Virus record (IMG/VR): IMGVR_UViG_3300021962_000217
Span: 1 to 42,531 of that record
Strand: one strand, 5' to 3'
Source of the DNA: a virus
Length of the DNA stretch: 42,531 nt
The notes below the pieces were generated by a model. That model worked only from the letters and a program-made list of their open reading frames with translations, was not told where the DNA came from and made no database searches. Position numbers and translations under genes: made by a program. Position 1 is the stretch's first letter; every line of letters begins with the position of its first letter. This document shows, piece by piece, positions 1 to 7,398 of this stretch.

Positions 1-2
1 AA

Positions 3-680
3 GTAAAACTAATCAGTGTTACTCCTGACGCAGAAAAGCACATGGCATATTGTGCTCGCGTAAGTAACCCTGCAAATCAGGAGAATGAAAAGTTCTCTGG
101 ACTACTCAAGTATTGTATTCAGCATCAACACTGGAGTATCTTCGAACAAGCTTCGATGACTGTAGAGATCAATACGACTCGTGGTCTGGCAGCACAAATC
201 CTTCGCCACCGTTCTTTCACATATCAAGAATTTTCACAACGATATGCTGATACTAATCTTTTGAATAAAACTATTCCTCTTCCAGAACTCCGTCGTCAGG
301 ACACTAAGAATCGACAGAACTCTATTGATGATATTCCTGATTATCTGAAACTGACTCTGACTGAAGATATCCGTGTTCATTTTGAGCAGTCTCTACGCCT
401 CTACAATCGCCTTCTGGAGAAAGGTGTGGCAAAGGAGTGTGCAAGGTTTGTACTGCCACTAGCAACGCCCACACGCCTCTATATGACTGGCTCTGTGCGG
501 TCGTGGATCCATTATATTGATCTTCGTTCTGCACACGGTACGCAGAAGGAGCATATAGAGATTGCAGAACTCGTCCGTTGCATCTTTACTTGTCAGTTTC
601 CTGCTGTATCTGAAGCACTTGGTTGGACTCGTGATGGTTGTTCTGAGTGCTCCGATGCACCTTCTATCACTATTGAATAA
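3..680 (+). CDS. thyX: Flavin-dependent thymidylate synthase ThyX (5' end outside window)
   Basis: Makes dTMP from dUMP using methylene-tetrahydrofolate, with FAD and NADPH, for phage DNA synthesis. The family signature RHRx7S is visible as RHRSFTYQEFS followed by QRY (about bases 203-244), in the FAD/dUMP-binding region. A later segment, GSVRSWIHYIDLRS, is the usual C-terminal conserved block. The frame is open upstream of the first ATG at 42 and encodes VKLISVTPDAEKH, the normal N-terminal strand of ThyX, so the ATG at 42 is internal and the true start lies just before the window. About 225 residues are visible, close to full length. ThyX genes are common in T4-like cyanophages, where they supplement the host thymidylate supply. 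It leads into a nucleic-acid block with phoH and an exonuclease. The stop codon overlaps a late-type promoter box. Confidence 0.95.
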   Translation, partial: VKLISVTPDAEKHMAYCARVSNPANQENEKFSGLLKYCIQHQHWSIFEQASMTVEINTTRGLAAQILRHRSFTYQEFSQRYADTNLLNKTIPLPELRRQDTKNRQNSIDDIPDYLKLTLTEDIRVHFEQSLRLYNRLLEKGVAKECARFVLPLATPTRLYMTGSVRSWIHYIDLRSAHGTQKEHIEIAELVRCIFTCQFPAVSEALGWTRDGCSECSDAPSITIE

Positions 681-683
681 ATA
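675..683 (+). promoter_or_regulatory. T4-like late promoter box GAATAAATA
   Basis: GAATAAATA matches the cyanophage/T4 late -10 pattern (NATAAATA). It overlaps the thyX stop codon and lies 27 bases before the TTG start of the next gene. Assigned by motif and position only. Confidence 0.5.
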
Positions 684-709
684 TCCTTACATACAATGGA
701 GGTGTAACA

Positions 710-958
710 TTGGCAACATATCCAGTGATTAATAAACAAACCGGTGAACAAAAAGAAGTTGTTCTCAGTGTTCATGATTGGGAGCAATGGAAAAAAGATA
801 ATCCAGACTGGGATAGAGATTGGTCGGATCCATCAACTTGTCCAGCATCAGGAGAAGTTGGTGAGATTTATGACCGACTTGTAAAGTCTCACCCAGGATG
901 GAATGATGTTCTTCATAAGGCATCAAAAGCACCAGGATCAAAAGTAAAACCAATTTAA
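710..958 (+). CDS. Conserved small cyanophage protein of unknown function
   Basis: An 82-residue acidic, tryptophan-rich protein. The start is TTG, preceded by a strong GGAGGT ribosome site at 699-704; no better ATG exists. The N-terminal half (TGEQKEVVLSVHDWEQWKKD followed by NPDW) resembles the tail of FmdB-like zinc-ribbon proteins, which often have a TGE...MS...E..W...NP pattern. The cysteine knuckles of that family are absent, so the likeness may be coincidental. No enzyme motif, signal peptide or membrane segment is seen. It sits between thyX and phoH with an 8-base gap to phoH and is probably co-transcribed with it. I do not recognise a function. Confidence 0.7.
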   Translation: MATYPVINKQTGEQKEVVLSVHDWEQWKKDNPDWDRDWSDPSTCPASGEVGEIYDRLVKSHPGWNDVLHKASKAPGSKVKPI

Positions 959-965
959 TCATTCT

Positions 966-1721
966 ATGGCAAGAAGAAGAAGGGCAGAAGATCAACCAAT
1001 TGGCGTTGGAATGACTGCAAAGCAAATGAAACGCAAAAAACCAATTGGTCTTGATTTGATGAGAGAGATTGAACCTCTCACAGATAATCAAAAACTTTTA
1101 TATAAAGCATATGAAAAAAATCAACATATTGTTGCCTATGGATGTGCTGGAACAGGTAAAACATTCATCACCCTTTATAATGCTCTTCAAGATGTATTAG
1201 ATGAAAGAAGTCCTTACGAAAAAATCTATATTGTAAGGTCTCTTGTTGCTACTCGTGAGATTGGTTTTCTTCCTGGAGACCACGAAGATAAATCCTCACT
1301 TTATCAAATTCCTTATAAGAATATGGTAAAGTATATGTTCCAGATGCCTGACGATGCATCGTTTGAGATGCTCTATGGTAATCTCAAAACTCAAGGAACC
1401 ATTAGTTTCTGGAGTACCTCCTTTATTCGTGGAACTACTCTTGACAATGCTATTATTATTGTGGATGAATTTCAGAACTTGAACTTCCACGAACTTGATA
1501 GTATAATTACACGAGTTGGTGAAAATAGTAAGATTATGTTTTGTGGTGATGCTACTCAATCTGATCTTATTAAGACCAATGAAAAGAATGGTATTGTAGA
1601 CTTTATGAAAGTTCTTCGTGTGATGCCTTCAATTGATATTATTGAATTTGAAGTTGATGATATTGTTCGCTCTGGATTCGTGAAAGAATATATCCTTGCT
1701 AAAATGGAAGTTGGTGTATGA
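966..1721 (+). CDS. phoH: PhoH-like P-loop ATPase
   Basis: PhoH-family ATPase of 251 residues. The Walker A loop GCAGTGKT is at residues 59-66 and the Walker B strand IIIVDEFQN at 163-171. Downstream GDATQSD matches the sensor region typical of PhoH and superfamily 1 helicase-like proteins. A basic N-terminus (MARRRR) and a helix before the P-loop (TDNQKLLYKAYE) complete the usual phage version. PhoH is one of the most widespread genes in marine cyanophages. Its biochemical role in phage is unsettled: RNA or DNA metabolism is likely, and despite the name, control by phosphate is not shown here because I see no PHO-box-like repeats upstream. Its last bases overlap the exonuclease gene by 4 (ATGA), so the two are translationally coupled. 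Confidence 0.95.
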   Translation: MARRRRAEDQPIGVGMTAKQMKRKKPIGLDLMREIEPLTDNQKLLYKAYEKNQHIVAYGCAGTGKTFITLYNALQDVLDERSPYEKIYIVRSLVATREIGFLPGDHEDKSSLYQIPYKNMVKYMFQMPDDASFEMLYGNLKTQGTISFWSTSFIRGTTLDNAIIIVDEFQNLNFHELDSIITRVGENSKIMFCGDATQSDLIKTNEKNGIVDFMKVLRVMPSIDIIEFEVDDIVRSGFVKEYILAKMEVGV

Positions 1722-2398
1722 GTTTTATTCATCATAATTACTTAGGTGATCTTGAATTAGAAAAGAAAGAAACAAATGGCATTCGTTTGTACCATCTTCC
1801 TGATGGTCAATGGGTGCCTTCAATTACTTCTGTGACTTCTTTTTACAATCGACAAATTTTTGTTGAATGGAGAAAGAGAGTTGGTACAGAAAAGGCAAAT
1901 GCGATTACTAAAAAGGCAACAGCAAGAGGAACTGATTTTCACCAAGTTTGTCAAGACTATCTTGAAAATAAAGAACTGAACTGGGATGATTATCAACCGT
2001 TGACAAAGTTTATGTTTCATCACGCGAAACCTTATCTTGATAAGATAAATAATATTCACGCGATTGAGAGAACTCTCTATTCTGAATATCTTGGACTTGC
2101 TGGACGAGTCGATTGTATTGCTGAATATGAAGGAGAGTTAGCAGTTATTGACTTTAAGACTTCAGAAAAGATTAAACCCGAAGAGTGGATTGAAAATTAC
2201 TTTGTTCAAGAAACCTTTTATGCGGCTGCTTATTATGAACTTACCAACATTCCTCCTGTCAAATTAATTACCTTAATGGTAACTCCTGGTGGTGAAGTCA
2301 AAGTATTTGACAAAAGAAACAAAGCAGATTATATTAGACTATTAGTTCGCTACATTAAAGAATTTGTACATCACAATACTAGGTCAGATGGAGAATGA
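1718..2398 (+). CDS. PD-(D/E)XK exonuclease, RecB/MGME1-like
   Basis: A 226-residue nuclease of the PD-(D/E)XK superfamily. The catalytic pattern is ordered as expected: His75 in GTDFH, Glu117 in AIERTLYS, Asp132 in GRVD, Asp145-x-Lys147 in VIDFKTS, then motif IV QxxxY (Gln165-Tyr169) in VQETFYAAAY. This arrangement matches the single-strand exonuclease group that includes MGME1 and RecB-like or Cas4-like nucleases. A role in recombination, repair or recycling host DNA into phage nucleotides is reasonable but inferred. It overlaps phoH upstream and gp33 downstream (11 bases), consistent with one operon. Its 3' end also carries a sigma70-type promoter (2307-2335) that could drive gp33 independently. 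No signal peptide is seen. Confidence 0.85.
   Translation: MSFIHHNYLGDLELEKKETNGIRLYHLPDGQWVPSITSVTSFYNRQIFVEWRKRVGTEKANAITKKATARGTDFHQVCQDYLENKELNWDDYQPLTKFMFHHAKPYLDKINNIHAIERTLYSEYLGLAGRVDCIAEYEGELAVIDFKTSEKIKPEEWIENYFVQETFYAAAYYELTNIPPVKLITLMVTPGGEVKVFDKRNKADYIRLLVRYIKEFVHHNTRSDGE
2307..2335 (+). promoter_or_regulatory. sigma70-type promoter ahead of gp33
   Basis: TTGACA at 2307-2312, 17-base spacer, TATATT at 2330-2335. It lies inside the 3' end of the exonuclease gene, about 52 bases before the gp33 start. One mismatch from consensus in the -10 box. Probably read by the host RNA polymerase early in infection. Confidence 0.6.
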
Positions 2399-2645
2399 AT
2401 TAGAAAAGGTACTGGAAAGCAAGTTCTTCTGCCCATCACGGTTTGCACAAGAAATTGAAAATCTTGTGCAAGTTAATGTTGAAATGAACTATATTGATGC
2501 GATCATTTATTTTTGTGAGCAGAATAATATAGATCTGGAGTCAGTTCCAAAACTTATTTCTAAACCTCTGAAAGAGAAAATTAAGTATGAAGCAATGGAA
2601 CTTAATTTTCTTAAGAAAACTTCCCGTGCTAAATTAGTTTTTTGA
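2388..2645 (+). CDS. gp33: gp33-like late transcription co-activator
   Basis: An 85-residue acidic protein that corresponds by position, size and character to T4 gp33. T4 gp33 links the sliding clamp and the beta flap of host RNA polymerase so that sigma factor gp55 can fire late promoters. The start at 2388 (ATG GAG AAT GAA) was chosen over an in-frame ATG at 2364 because it has AGGT just upstream, overlaps the previous gene by a normal 11 bases, and gives the expected length. The order gp33, gp59, gp32 is the standard cyanophage order. It overlaps gp59 by one base (TGATG). A sigma70-type promoter lies 52 bases upstream, sensible for a protein needed before late genes can be read. Late boxes elsewhere in the window are its presumed targets. 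Confidence 0.8.
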   Translation: MENELEKVLESKFFCPSRFAQEIENLVQVNVEMNYIDAIIYFCEQNNIDLESVPKLISKPLKEKIKYEAMELNFLKKTSRAKLVF

Positions 2646-3241
2646 TGATGCCCTTTGATTCATATAAATGTTATCTGTCTTTGAAGAATCACTTCACTAA
2701 AGACAGTTATGATTATTTCAAATATTGTGGTAAGTCAAGAGCAACTATTCAGTCTTTCTACAAAAGGAAAGATAGAATGTGGTTTGAAAAGATTTCAAGA
2801 CAAAAAACTGATCAAGAAGTTGTAGATTTCTTTGTTGCTAACTTTGTATCTTGTAATGATCCAGAGTCTCTTTGGATTGGTGAAATGATCAAAGAAGGAG
2901 AAGCAAGATATCAAAACTGGCAGAAAAAAGTACAATCACTTTCGTATGTCTTTAAGGAAGAGAGTCAATCTCTCTTTGAAGAAAATAAATTTGAGGATGT
3001 CTTTAAGTGTTCTAAAGGACATCCAGTTGTATTAAAAAAATATTTGAGTGGAAAGATTTCATTGGAAACAATGGTTCTTCTGGATAAAATCTTTGCATAC
3101 TCAAATAACTTTGATAAAAAACTTCAAGACCCGGTGTGGCAAACCGTAAGTCGGCGGATTAAAAAATATAATCCATTTCTAAATATTGATGTACTTAAAT
3201 TTCGTAAAATTTTGAAAGAAGTAATTCTAGGAGAAAAATGA
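2645..3241 (+). CDS. gp59: gp59-like loader of the gp41 replicative helicase
   Basis: A 198-residue helical protein matching T4 gp59, which recognises replication forks coated with gp32 and loads the gp41 helicase. Shared landmarks include an N-terminal YKCYLSLKNHF segment (T4 YKLYLMIKQH), a central WIGE/WIGD motif, and the C-terminal block SLETMVLLDKIF...VW...IKKYNPFLNID (T4 SFETFILLDSFL...VW...LKAYRKILNID). The ATG at 2645 overlaps the gp33 stop by one base; a second ATG at 2648 is equally possible, and a TTG at 2642 is less likely. Neighbouring gp32 is its functional partner in T4. The stop overlaps the next start (ATGA), so the gene is part of a tightly coupled operon. Confidence 0.9.
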   Translation: MMPFDSYKCYLSLKNHFTKDSYDYFKYCGKSRATIQSFYKRKDRMWFEKISRQKTDQEVVDFFVANFVSCNDPESLWIGEMIKEGEARYQNWQKKVQSLSYVFKEESQSLFEENKFEDVFKCSKGHPVVLKKYLSGKISLETMVLLDKIFAYSNNFDKKLQDPVWQTVSRRIKKYNPFLNIDVLKFRKILKEVILGEK

Positions 3242-3582
3242 GTTTCTTTGATTCTGAAGTCGTTCGCGCAGAGATGACTAAAATTTCTGAACTTCAAGAA
3301 GAAATTTATGGAAGCGTTTTTAAGTTTCCATCAATGACCAAAGAAGATAAGATTCATCATGTTGATCTTCTTGAAAAACTTTTAAATAAGCAACAGATTC
3401 TTTATACACGTTTAAGTCTTTCTGATGACCCAGAAGCAAAAGAAATGAAGCAACGTATTGCCGAGTCTGCTATGATGATGGGTCTTCCTTCCAATGTCGA
3501 TATGAATATCATCTTTGGTAATATGACCAAGATGCTTGAGGCGATGAAGAACCAGATTGACAAGACGGGTTCTGACCTGTAG
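3238..3582 (+). CDS. DUF1825-like protein shared with cyanobacteria
   Basis: A 114-residue protein opening with SFFDSEVVRAEM, then a helical segment (EEIYGSVFKFPSMTKEDK, HHVDLLEKLLNKQQILYTRL) and LSDDPEAKEM. This layout matches the cyanobacterial DUF1825 family, whose members start GFFDSEIVQ and have a similar two-helix body with YRIFMKR and LSDD-like segments. The family's function is unknown. Its presence between the helicase loader and the ssDNA-binding protein suggests a role in replication or control of host metabolism, which is inference. Overlaps gp59 by 4 bases. Its 3' end holds the -35 and -10 boxes of the putative gp32 promoter (3557-3585). No catalytic motif is visible. Confidence 0.75.
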   Translation: MSFFDSEVVRAEMTKISELQEEIYGSVFKFPSMTKEDKIHHVDLLEKLLNKQQILYTRLSLSDDPEAKEMKQRIAESAMMMGLPSNVDMNIIFGNMTKMLEAMKNQIDKTGSDL

Positions 3583-3585
3583 AAT
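3557..3585 (+). promoter_or_regulatory. sigma70-type promoter ahead of gp32
   Basis: TTGACA at 3557-3562, 17-base spacer, TAGAAT at 3580-3585. It overlaps the stop codon of the DUF1825 gene and lies 44 bases before the gp32 ATG. It would let gp32 be transcribed separately by host polymerase. Confidence 0.65.
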
Positions 3586-3629
3586 AACGAAGTACACAAA
3601 GGCCAAATCTCAACAAATACGAGGTACAA

Positions 3630-4583
3630 ATGTCTAATTTTGCAAATCTGAAAAAGCAATCTTCTCTTGGTTCACTGACTGAGAAACTGGTGAAGCAAGT
3701 AGAAAAGATGAATACCACTTCTGGTGGTGCTGATGAACGTCTCTGGAAACCAGAGATGGATAAAACTGGTGTAGGTTCTGCAGTCATTCGCTTCCTGCCT
3801 GCTCCTGATGGTGAAGATGTTCCTTGGGTAAAGATGTATACTCACGCTTTCCAAGGTCCTGGTGGTTGGTATATTGAAAATAGTCTGACTACAATTGGTC
3901 AGAAAGATCCCGTGTCTGAATATAATCGCGGTCTGTGGAACAGTGGTAGTGAAAAAGATAAGGACACTGTTCGTAAACAAAAGCGTAAACTGTCTTACTA
4001 CTCCAATGTTTACGTTGTAAAGGATCCTGCTAATCCTGCAAATGAAGGTAAAGTATTTCTCTTTAAGTATGGTAAGAAGATCTTTGATAAGATTCTGAAT
4101 GCTATGCAACCTGAATTTGATGATGAAGATCCAATCAATCCTTTTGACTTCTGGCAAGGTGCAAACTTCAAGATCAAGATCGTGAAGAAGGATGGTTACT
4201 GGAATTACGATAAGTCTGAGTTTGATCGCGTTGCTCCTCTCCTGGATGACGACGATGCACTCGAAGCAATCTGGAAGAAAGAGTACTCTCTTTCTGCAAT
4301 CACTGCTCCAGATCAGTTCAAGTCATACGAAGATCTTGAGAAGCGTATGAATTATGTTCTTGGTCTTGGTGGAACTAACACTCCTACTCAGTCTCGTGCT
4401 GTAGCAGAACAAGAAGAAGAGTATGATTCTTATATGCCTACTCAAAGTCGTGAGACTAAAGTAATGGAAGAACTTGAAGAATCTTACAATCGCAGTAAGT
4501 CTCCTTCACTTCCTAAAATTACTTCAGACGACGAAGATGAAGATGATGCTCTCAGTTATTTCCAGAAACTTGCTGAAGACTGA
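3630..4583 (+). CDS. gp32: gp32-like single-stranded DNA-binding protein
   Basis: A 317-residue homologue of T4 gp32, which coats ssDNA in replication, recombination and repair and organises gp59, gp41 and the polymerase. The N-terminal basic segment LKKQSSLGSL is the LAST-like cooperativity motif. The OB-fold core is clear: AVIRFLPAPDGEDVPWVKMY, GGWYIENS, YYSNVYVVKDPANPANEGKV, GKKIFDKI and FWQGANFKIKIV align with T4. The tail is strongly acidic (SDDEDEDDALSYFQKLAED), as required for protein contacts. Oddly, there are no cysteines: the three T4 zinc ligands Cys77, Cys87 and Cys90 are missing although the His in YTHAF is kept. The ribosome site is GAGG about 8 bases before the ATG. An own promoter lies at 3557-3585 and a terminator at 4617-4652. 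The convergent gp53 gene abuts its stop codon. Confidence 0.95.
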   Translation: MSNFANLKKQSSLGSLTEKLVKQVEKMNTTSGGADERLWKPEMDKTGVGSAVIRFLPAPDGEDVPWVKMYTHAFQGPGGWYIENSLTTIGQKDPVSEYNRGLWNSGSEKDKDTVRKQKRKLSYYSNVYVVKDPANPANEGKVFLFKYGKKIFDKILNAMQPEFDDEDPINPFDFWQGANFKIKIVKKDGYWNYDKSEFDRVAPLLDDDDALEAIWKKEYSLSAITAPDQFKSYEDLEKRMNYVLGLGGTNTPTQSRAVAEQEEEYDSYMPTQSRETKVMEELEESYNRSKSPSLPKITSDDEDEDDALSYFQKLAED

Positions 4584-5732
4584 TCATTCATAAAGTCTGA
4601 TATTATCACACTTCTTAAGGTTCTCAGTGACGTATTGCTGAGAACCTTTTTTATATGGCATAATATCATCCATATCATTAAAGACTACATTAAGATACCT
4701 TTGTTTAAGAACGTAAATATTTCTTTTTTCTTCTTCTATGTTTAATTCATATTCATAATTAGTGACTTTTCTTACAAAAGAATTTGAAGGAACTAAAACT
4801 GAATTGTTTAAACCAGAATCCCAGTATTCATAATATCTTGCATTTGAACTGAAAAGTATTGGTGCTCCAGTATTATCAAGTATTGCTTTTTCTGGTATTG
4901 TAAATAAAACCTGTTCTTTTCTTGGGTTAGATAGTATTGGTTTTGTAACATTAGGAATAACTGGAAGTTCATATTTGAATGTAAAAACTATATTATCAGT
5001 TTTTGAAACTATCTCTGTTATTACATGCTTACCATTATACTGAGATTCTGATACGTTATCTACAATTATTTGATCTCCAACGTTAACTCCAAGCAATCCA
5101 TTAACCATAGAAACGGTGACAATGTTTGTTGGAACTATTTGTAAAGTTTCATAATCATAATTTTCAGCAGAAATATCTGCGATTTGTGAGTTGATAGTTT
5201 CTATAAAGTTTCCATTGGTTTTCCAAGTTGGTGAAATATGAATACCACCTTTAAGAACAGTAATACCTAAGGAGTTTTTAATTTCTTGTGTTTCATAATG
5301 ATGAGTTCCATTATATAAAATTCCGTATGCAAGTTCATCAGTAAGTGCAATTTCTGATTCACTAACATCTATTCCAAGATCTCTATAATATTTTACTGCT
5401 GCTTCTGAGGTTCCATACTTTTTCAACATTACTTTTTCAAGAGTTCTTTGAGTCATTGGCCATTCTGATTGAATATTCAGAATATTATTTGAAAGAAGAA
5501 CAACCCAATCTAATGTAGAATCTCCATAGAATTTATAGGCAACATTATCAGGTCTTTCATCACCAATGATTGAATATTTTTCAAAGAATGAAAGATTGCC
5601 GAAGATATCTTCACGAAGTTTTCCACGCTTGAAAAGATTTTTAACTGAAATGTAATCTGAGATATATTTGTCTCCTGGATTTCTAGAGACATAATCAAAG
5701 TTAGGAACTTGTCTGAAGTATGGTTTAGTCAT
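4584..5732 (-). CDS. gp53: gp53-like baseplate wedge protein with extra beta module
   Basis: A 382-residue baseplate wedge protein, about twice the length of T4 gp53 (196). In T4, gp53 completes the wedge and joins wedges around the hub. The N-terminal 140 residues hold the recognisable part: YISDYISVKNLFKRG, YKFYGDSTLDWVVLLSNNI and a LysM-like YGDSTLDWV stretch that phage gp53-like proteins share. Residues about 203-260 (NIVTVSMVNGL...VGDQIIVDNVSESQYNGKH) form a small beta domain that recurs in the long fibre at 25490-31411 and looks inserted. The last 20 residues are encoded across the gp32 terminator hairpin. It is the last gene of a minus-strand operon (gp4, unknown, gp48, gp53), 2 bases after gp48. 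Convergent with gp32 with no gap between the stop codons. Confidence 0.85.
   Translation of the reverse strand: MTKPYFRQVPNFDYVSRNPGDKYISDYISVKNLFKRGKLREDIFGNLSFFEKYSIIGDERPDNVAYKFYGDSTLDWVVLLSNNILNIQSEWPMTQRTLEKVMLKKYGTSEAAVKYYRDLGIDVSESEIALTDELAYGILYNGTHHYETQEIKNSLGITVLKGGIHISPTWKTNGNFIETINSQIADISAENYDYETLQIVPTNIVTVSMVNGLLGVNVGDQIIVDNVSESQYNGKHVITEIVSKTDNIVFTFKYELPVIPNVTKPILSNPRKEQVLFTIPEKAILDNTGAPILFSSNARYYEYWDSGLNNSVLVPSNSFVRKVTNYEYELNIEEEKRNIYVLKQRYLNVVFNDMDDIMPYKKGSQQYVTENLKKCDNIRLYE
4617..4652 (+). terminator. Intrinsic terminator of gp32 transcript, inside gp53 coding region
   Basis: A perfect 11-base stem (AAGGTTCTCAG at 4617-4627 with CTGAGAACCTT at 4638-4648), a 10-base loop and a run of T to 4652. 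It acts on plus-strand transcripts leaving gp32 34 bases upstream. The same bases encode GSQQYVTENLK of gp53 on the other strand. In the opposite direction there is no T tract after the stem, so it should be one-way. Confidence 0.85.
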
Positions 5733-5734
5733 TT

Positions 5735-6997
5735 TTAGTAACCTATTGGATGATTATCGTAGTCCTTATCATAAATCGGTTCAAGTTCTTGGAAAGATAG
5801 AGACATTGTATAAGAAACCATAGTTCCGTCTGGATATGTCATGTAAGTTCCAAGTGGTGTATATTCAACTGAGCATGACAATAAGGCACATTCTTTGATT
5901 TTATTAATACCTGGATGAGTTGTGTCTGATCCATTGAATTTATATTCAATCATAAAAGTATTTGGTGCTTTTAAAAACACGCCAGCTCCATCACTTTTCT
6001 TTACTGCCATATTTTTCTTAAAAAAGTTTATAATTTTTTTAATATTCTCACCTTCTGCTCTTTCTCTTGCAGACATTTGAAATTTAAATTCAAAAGGTCT
6101 TAATTGTGGACCCGAAAACAATAACTCAAGATTTGGATTAAGAACGGTTCCAAATCTTGAAAGAAGATTTTGGACTCCAAGTGCTTCTTGCGCTAAGTAA
6201 GCCTTTAGTTGATTTTGATTTCTTATCAATTCTTTAGCCGCTTTTCCACCTGCTTCTTCAAAAGCTTTTACTACATCTCCCGGTTTATCAGCATTCATTG
6301 CTTTTAAAGATGTATTCAAAGCTAATTTTTCAATTTCGTTTAGTGATCCACCTTGCCACTCTACACTATTAAAATCAGATATTGATGATTGGATTGGTAA
6401 GAAAACAGAACCTATAATACTTTTACCTTGAGTGCTTGTTCTATTTTGAGAACTTAATGTTCCTCCTGTAAGATTTCCTGGTGGTTGATATTCGACTGCA
6501 GTAAATTTAAGTCTGTCTTGTTGTGTCGATCTCATTTTGAGAGGATAAATTAAAACTCCATCACCTGATGTTGCCTGTGTTTGTCTTGGATCAGTTGTTG
6601 GAGTGCTTCCTCCTTGTTGGTTTGGTGCTCCACTTGTATTTGCAGCATTTCCGCTTCCACCACCTGCTTGTGCTAATGCTGCTTCTTTTACTGGAGTTGC
6701 GCCAGGACCAAGAATTTGATTTTCAGTTGATTTTACTTGCTCTCTTCTTACTTGATTTAGTTGTGAATTTGGATCAGAAAGAAGTTGTTGTTCTGTGGCA
6801 GTAGCGTTGGTTGTGTTTATTTCTCGTGCAACTTGATTTCCTACCGCACCATATCCAGCAATAGGCACTCCATTATTTCCCTGCGCGTCAGTTCTTAACA
6901 ATGTAGAACTAAAAGTACCATCTCCATTGTCTACTACTTTCGTTCTATAAAAACTGTCTCCTACTTTATTGACGCCAGTTACAACCTCTTGTGCCAT
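5735..6997 (-). CDS. gp48: gp48-like baseplate tail-tube cap protein
   Basis: About 420 residues. By position next to gp53 and by its C-terminal part it corresponds to T4 gp48, which sits on the hub and, with gp54, starts tail-tube polymerisation. The first 150 residues are low-complexity (Gly, Gln, Asn, Thr rich). A folded region then begins with ILIYPLKMRSTQQDRLKFTA and includes LELLFSGPQLRPFEFKFQMSARE and a tube-like C-terminus (CSVEYTPLGTYMTYPDGTMV, SLSFQELEPIYDKDY). The FSGPQLRPFEFKF...R...E motif is typical of tube and baseplate cap proteins. The ATG at 6997 was chosen over the TTG at 7006. A late box reads into it from 7023-7017. Gap of 2 bases to gp53. Naming is by synteny plus these motifs. 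Confidence 0.75.
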   Translation of the reverse strand: MAQEVVTGVNKVGDSFYRTKVVDNGDGTFSSTLLRTDAQGNNGVPIAGYGAVGNQVAREINTTNATATEQQLLSDPNSQLNQVRREQVKSTENQILGPGATPVKEAALAQAGGGSGNAANTSGAPNQQGGSTPTTDPRQTQATSGDGVLIYPLKMRSTQQDRLKFTAVEYQPPGNLTGGTLSSQNRTSTQGKSIIGSVFLPIQSSISDFNSVEWQGGSLNEIEKLALNTSLKAMNADKPGDVVKAFEEAGGKAAKELIRNQNQLKAYLAQEALGVQNLLSRFGTVLNPNLELLFSGPQLRPFEFKFQMSARERAEGENIKKIINFFKKNMAVKKSDGAGVFLKAPNTFMIEYKFNGSDTTHPGINKIKECALLSCSVEYTPLGTYMTYPDGTMVSYTMSLSFQELEPIYDKDYDNHPIGY

Positions 6998-7011
6998 TAG
7001 ACGCAATCTTT

Positions 7012-7398
7012 TTACTTATTTAGACGCACTTTTCTATAAGGTATCGATAGCATCTCATCAAGTTCATCATACTTTATAACATGAAGTTTGCCCGCAACTT
7101 CCTCCCATGTGTATTGCCTACCTTCTCTCCAATGAAAGTTAATACCTTTGAATCCCCACCTCTCTAATGAGGTACATGCAATTAATGGATGTTGGTCGTA
7201 CTCGATATCTGGTGTTTTTGGATTGTAAACAAAGGTATAAAACTTTCCTGGTTCTGGGTATAGTACTTCTTCTTTTAAGGTATCTATAATAATCAACATT
7301 AGATCTTCTGGATCATTGGTTCCTGCATCAGCAATTTTCTTTTTGAGTTCTCTCATTCTTGGAGGAACATTTGCATATTGTCCGAAACCTTCTGCCAT
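7012..7398 (-). CDS. Conserved phage protein of unknown function
   Basis: A 128-residue protein lying between gp4 and gp48 in a minus-strand operon. It has a helical N-terminus (PPRMRELKKKIADAGTNDPE) and then a compact aromatic-rich part: PGKFYTFVYNPKTPDIEYDQHP and GFKGINFHW. The pattern of an FYTF strand, PKT, YDQHPL and then GFxGxNxHW occurs in small proteins of several large myoviruses, where function is not known to me. Its place between a head-completion gene and a baseplate gene suggests a virion-assembly role. It overlaps gp4 by one base (ATGA on the minus strand), indicating coupled translation. No signal peptide, membrane segment or catalytic motif is seen. Confidence 0.75.
   Translation of the reverse strand: MAEGFGQYANVPPRMRELKKKIADAGTNDPEDLMLIIIDTLKEEVLYPEPGKFYTFVYNPKTPDIEYDQHPLIACTSLERWGFKGINFHWREGRQYTWEEVAGKLHVIKYDELDEMLSIPYRKVRLNK
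7017..7023 (-). promoter_or_regulatory. Late promoter box CTAAATA ahead of gp48
   Basis: CTAAATA on the minus strand, just after the stop region of the upstream gene and 18 bases before the gp48 ATG. The octamer GCGTCTAA occurs twice here, once at the box and once at the gp48 start. Motif-based call. Confidence 0.5.

Noticed and set aside
322-534. Minus-strand frames opposite thyX
   Set aside because: Shadow of a well-recognised gene with no ribosome site or family pattern.
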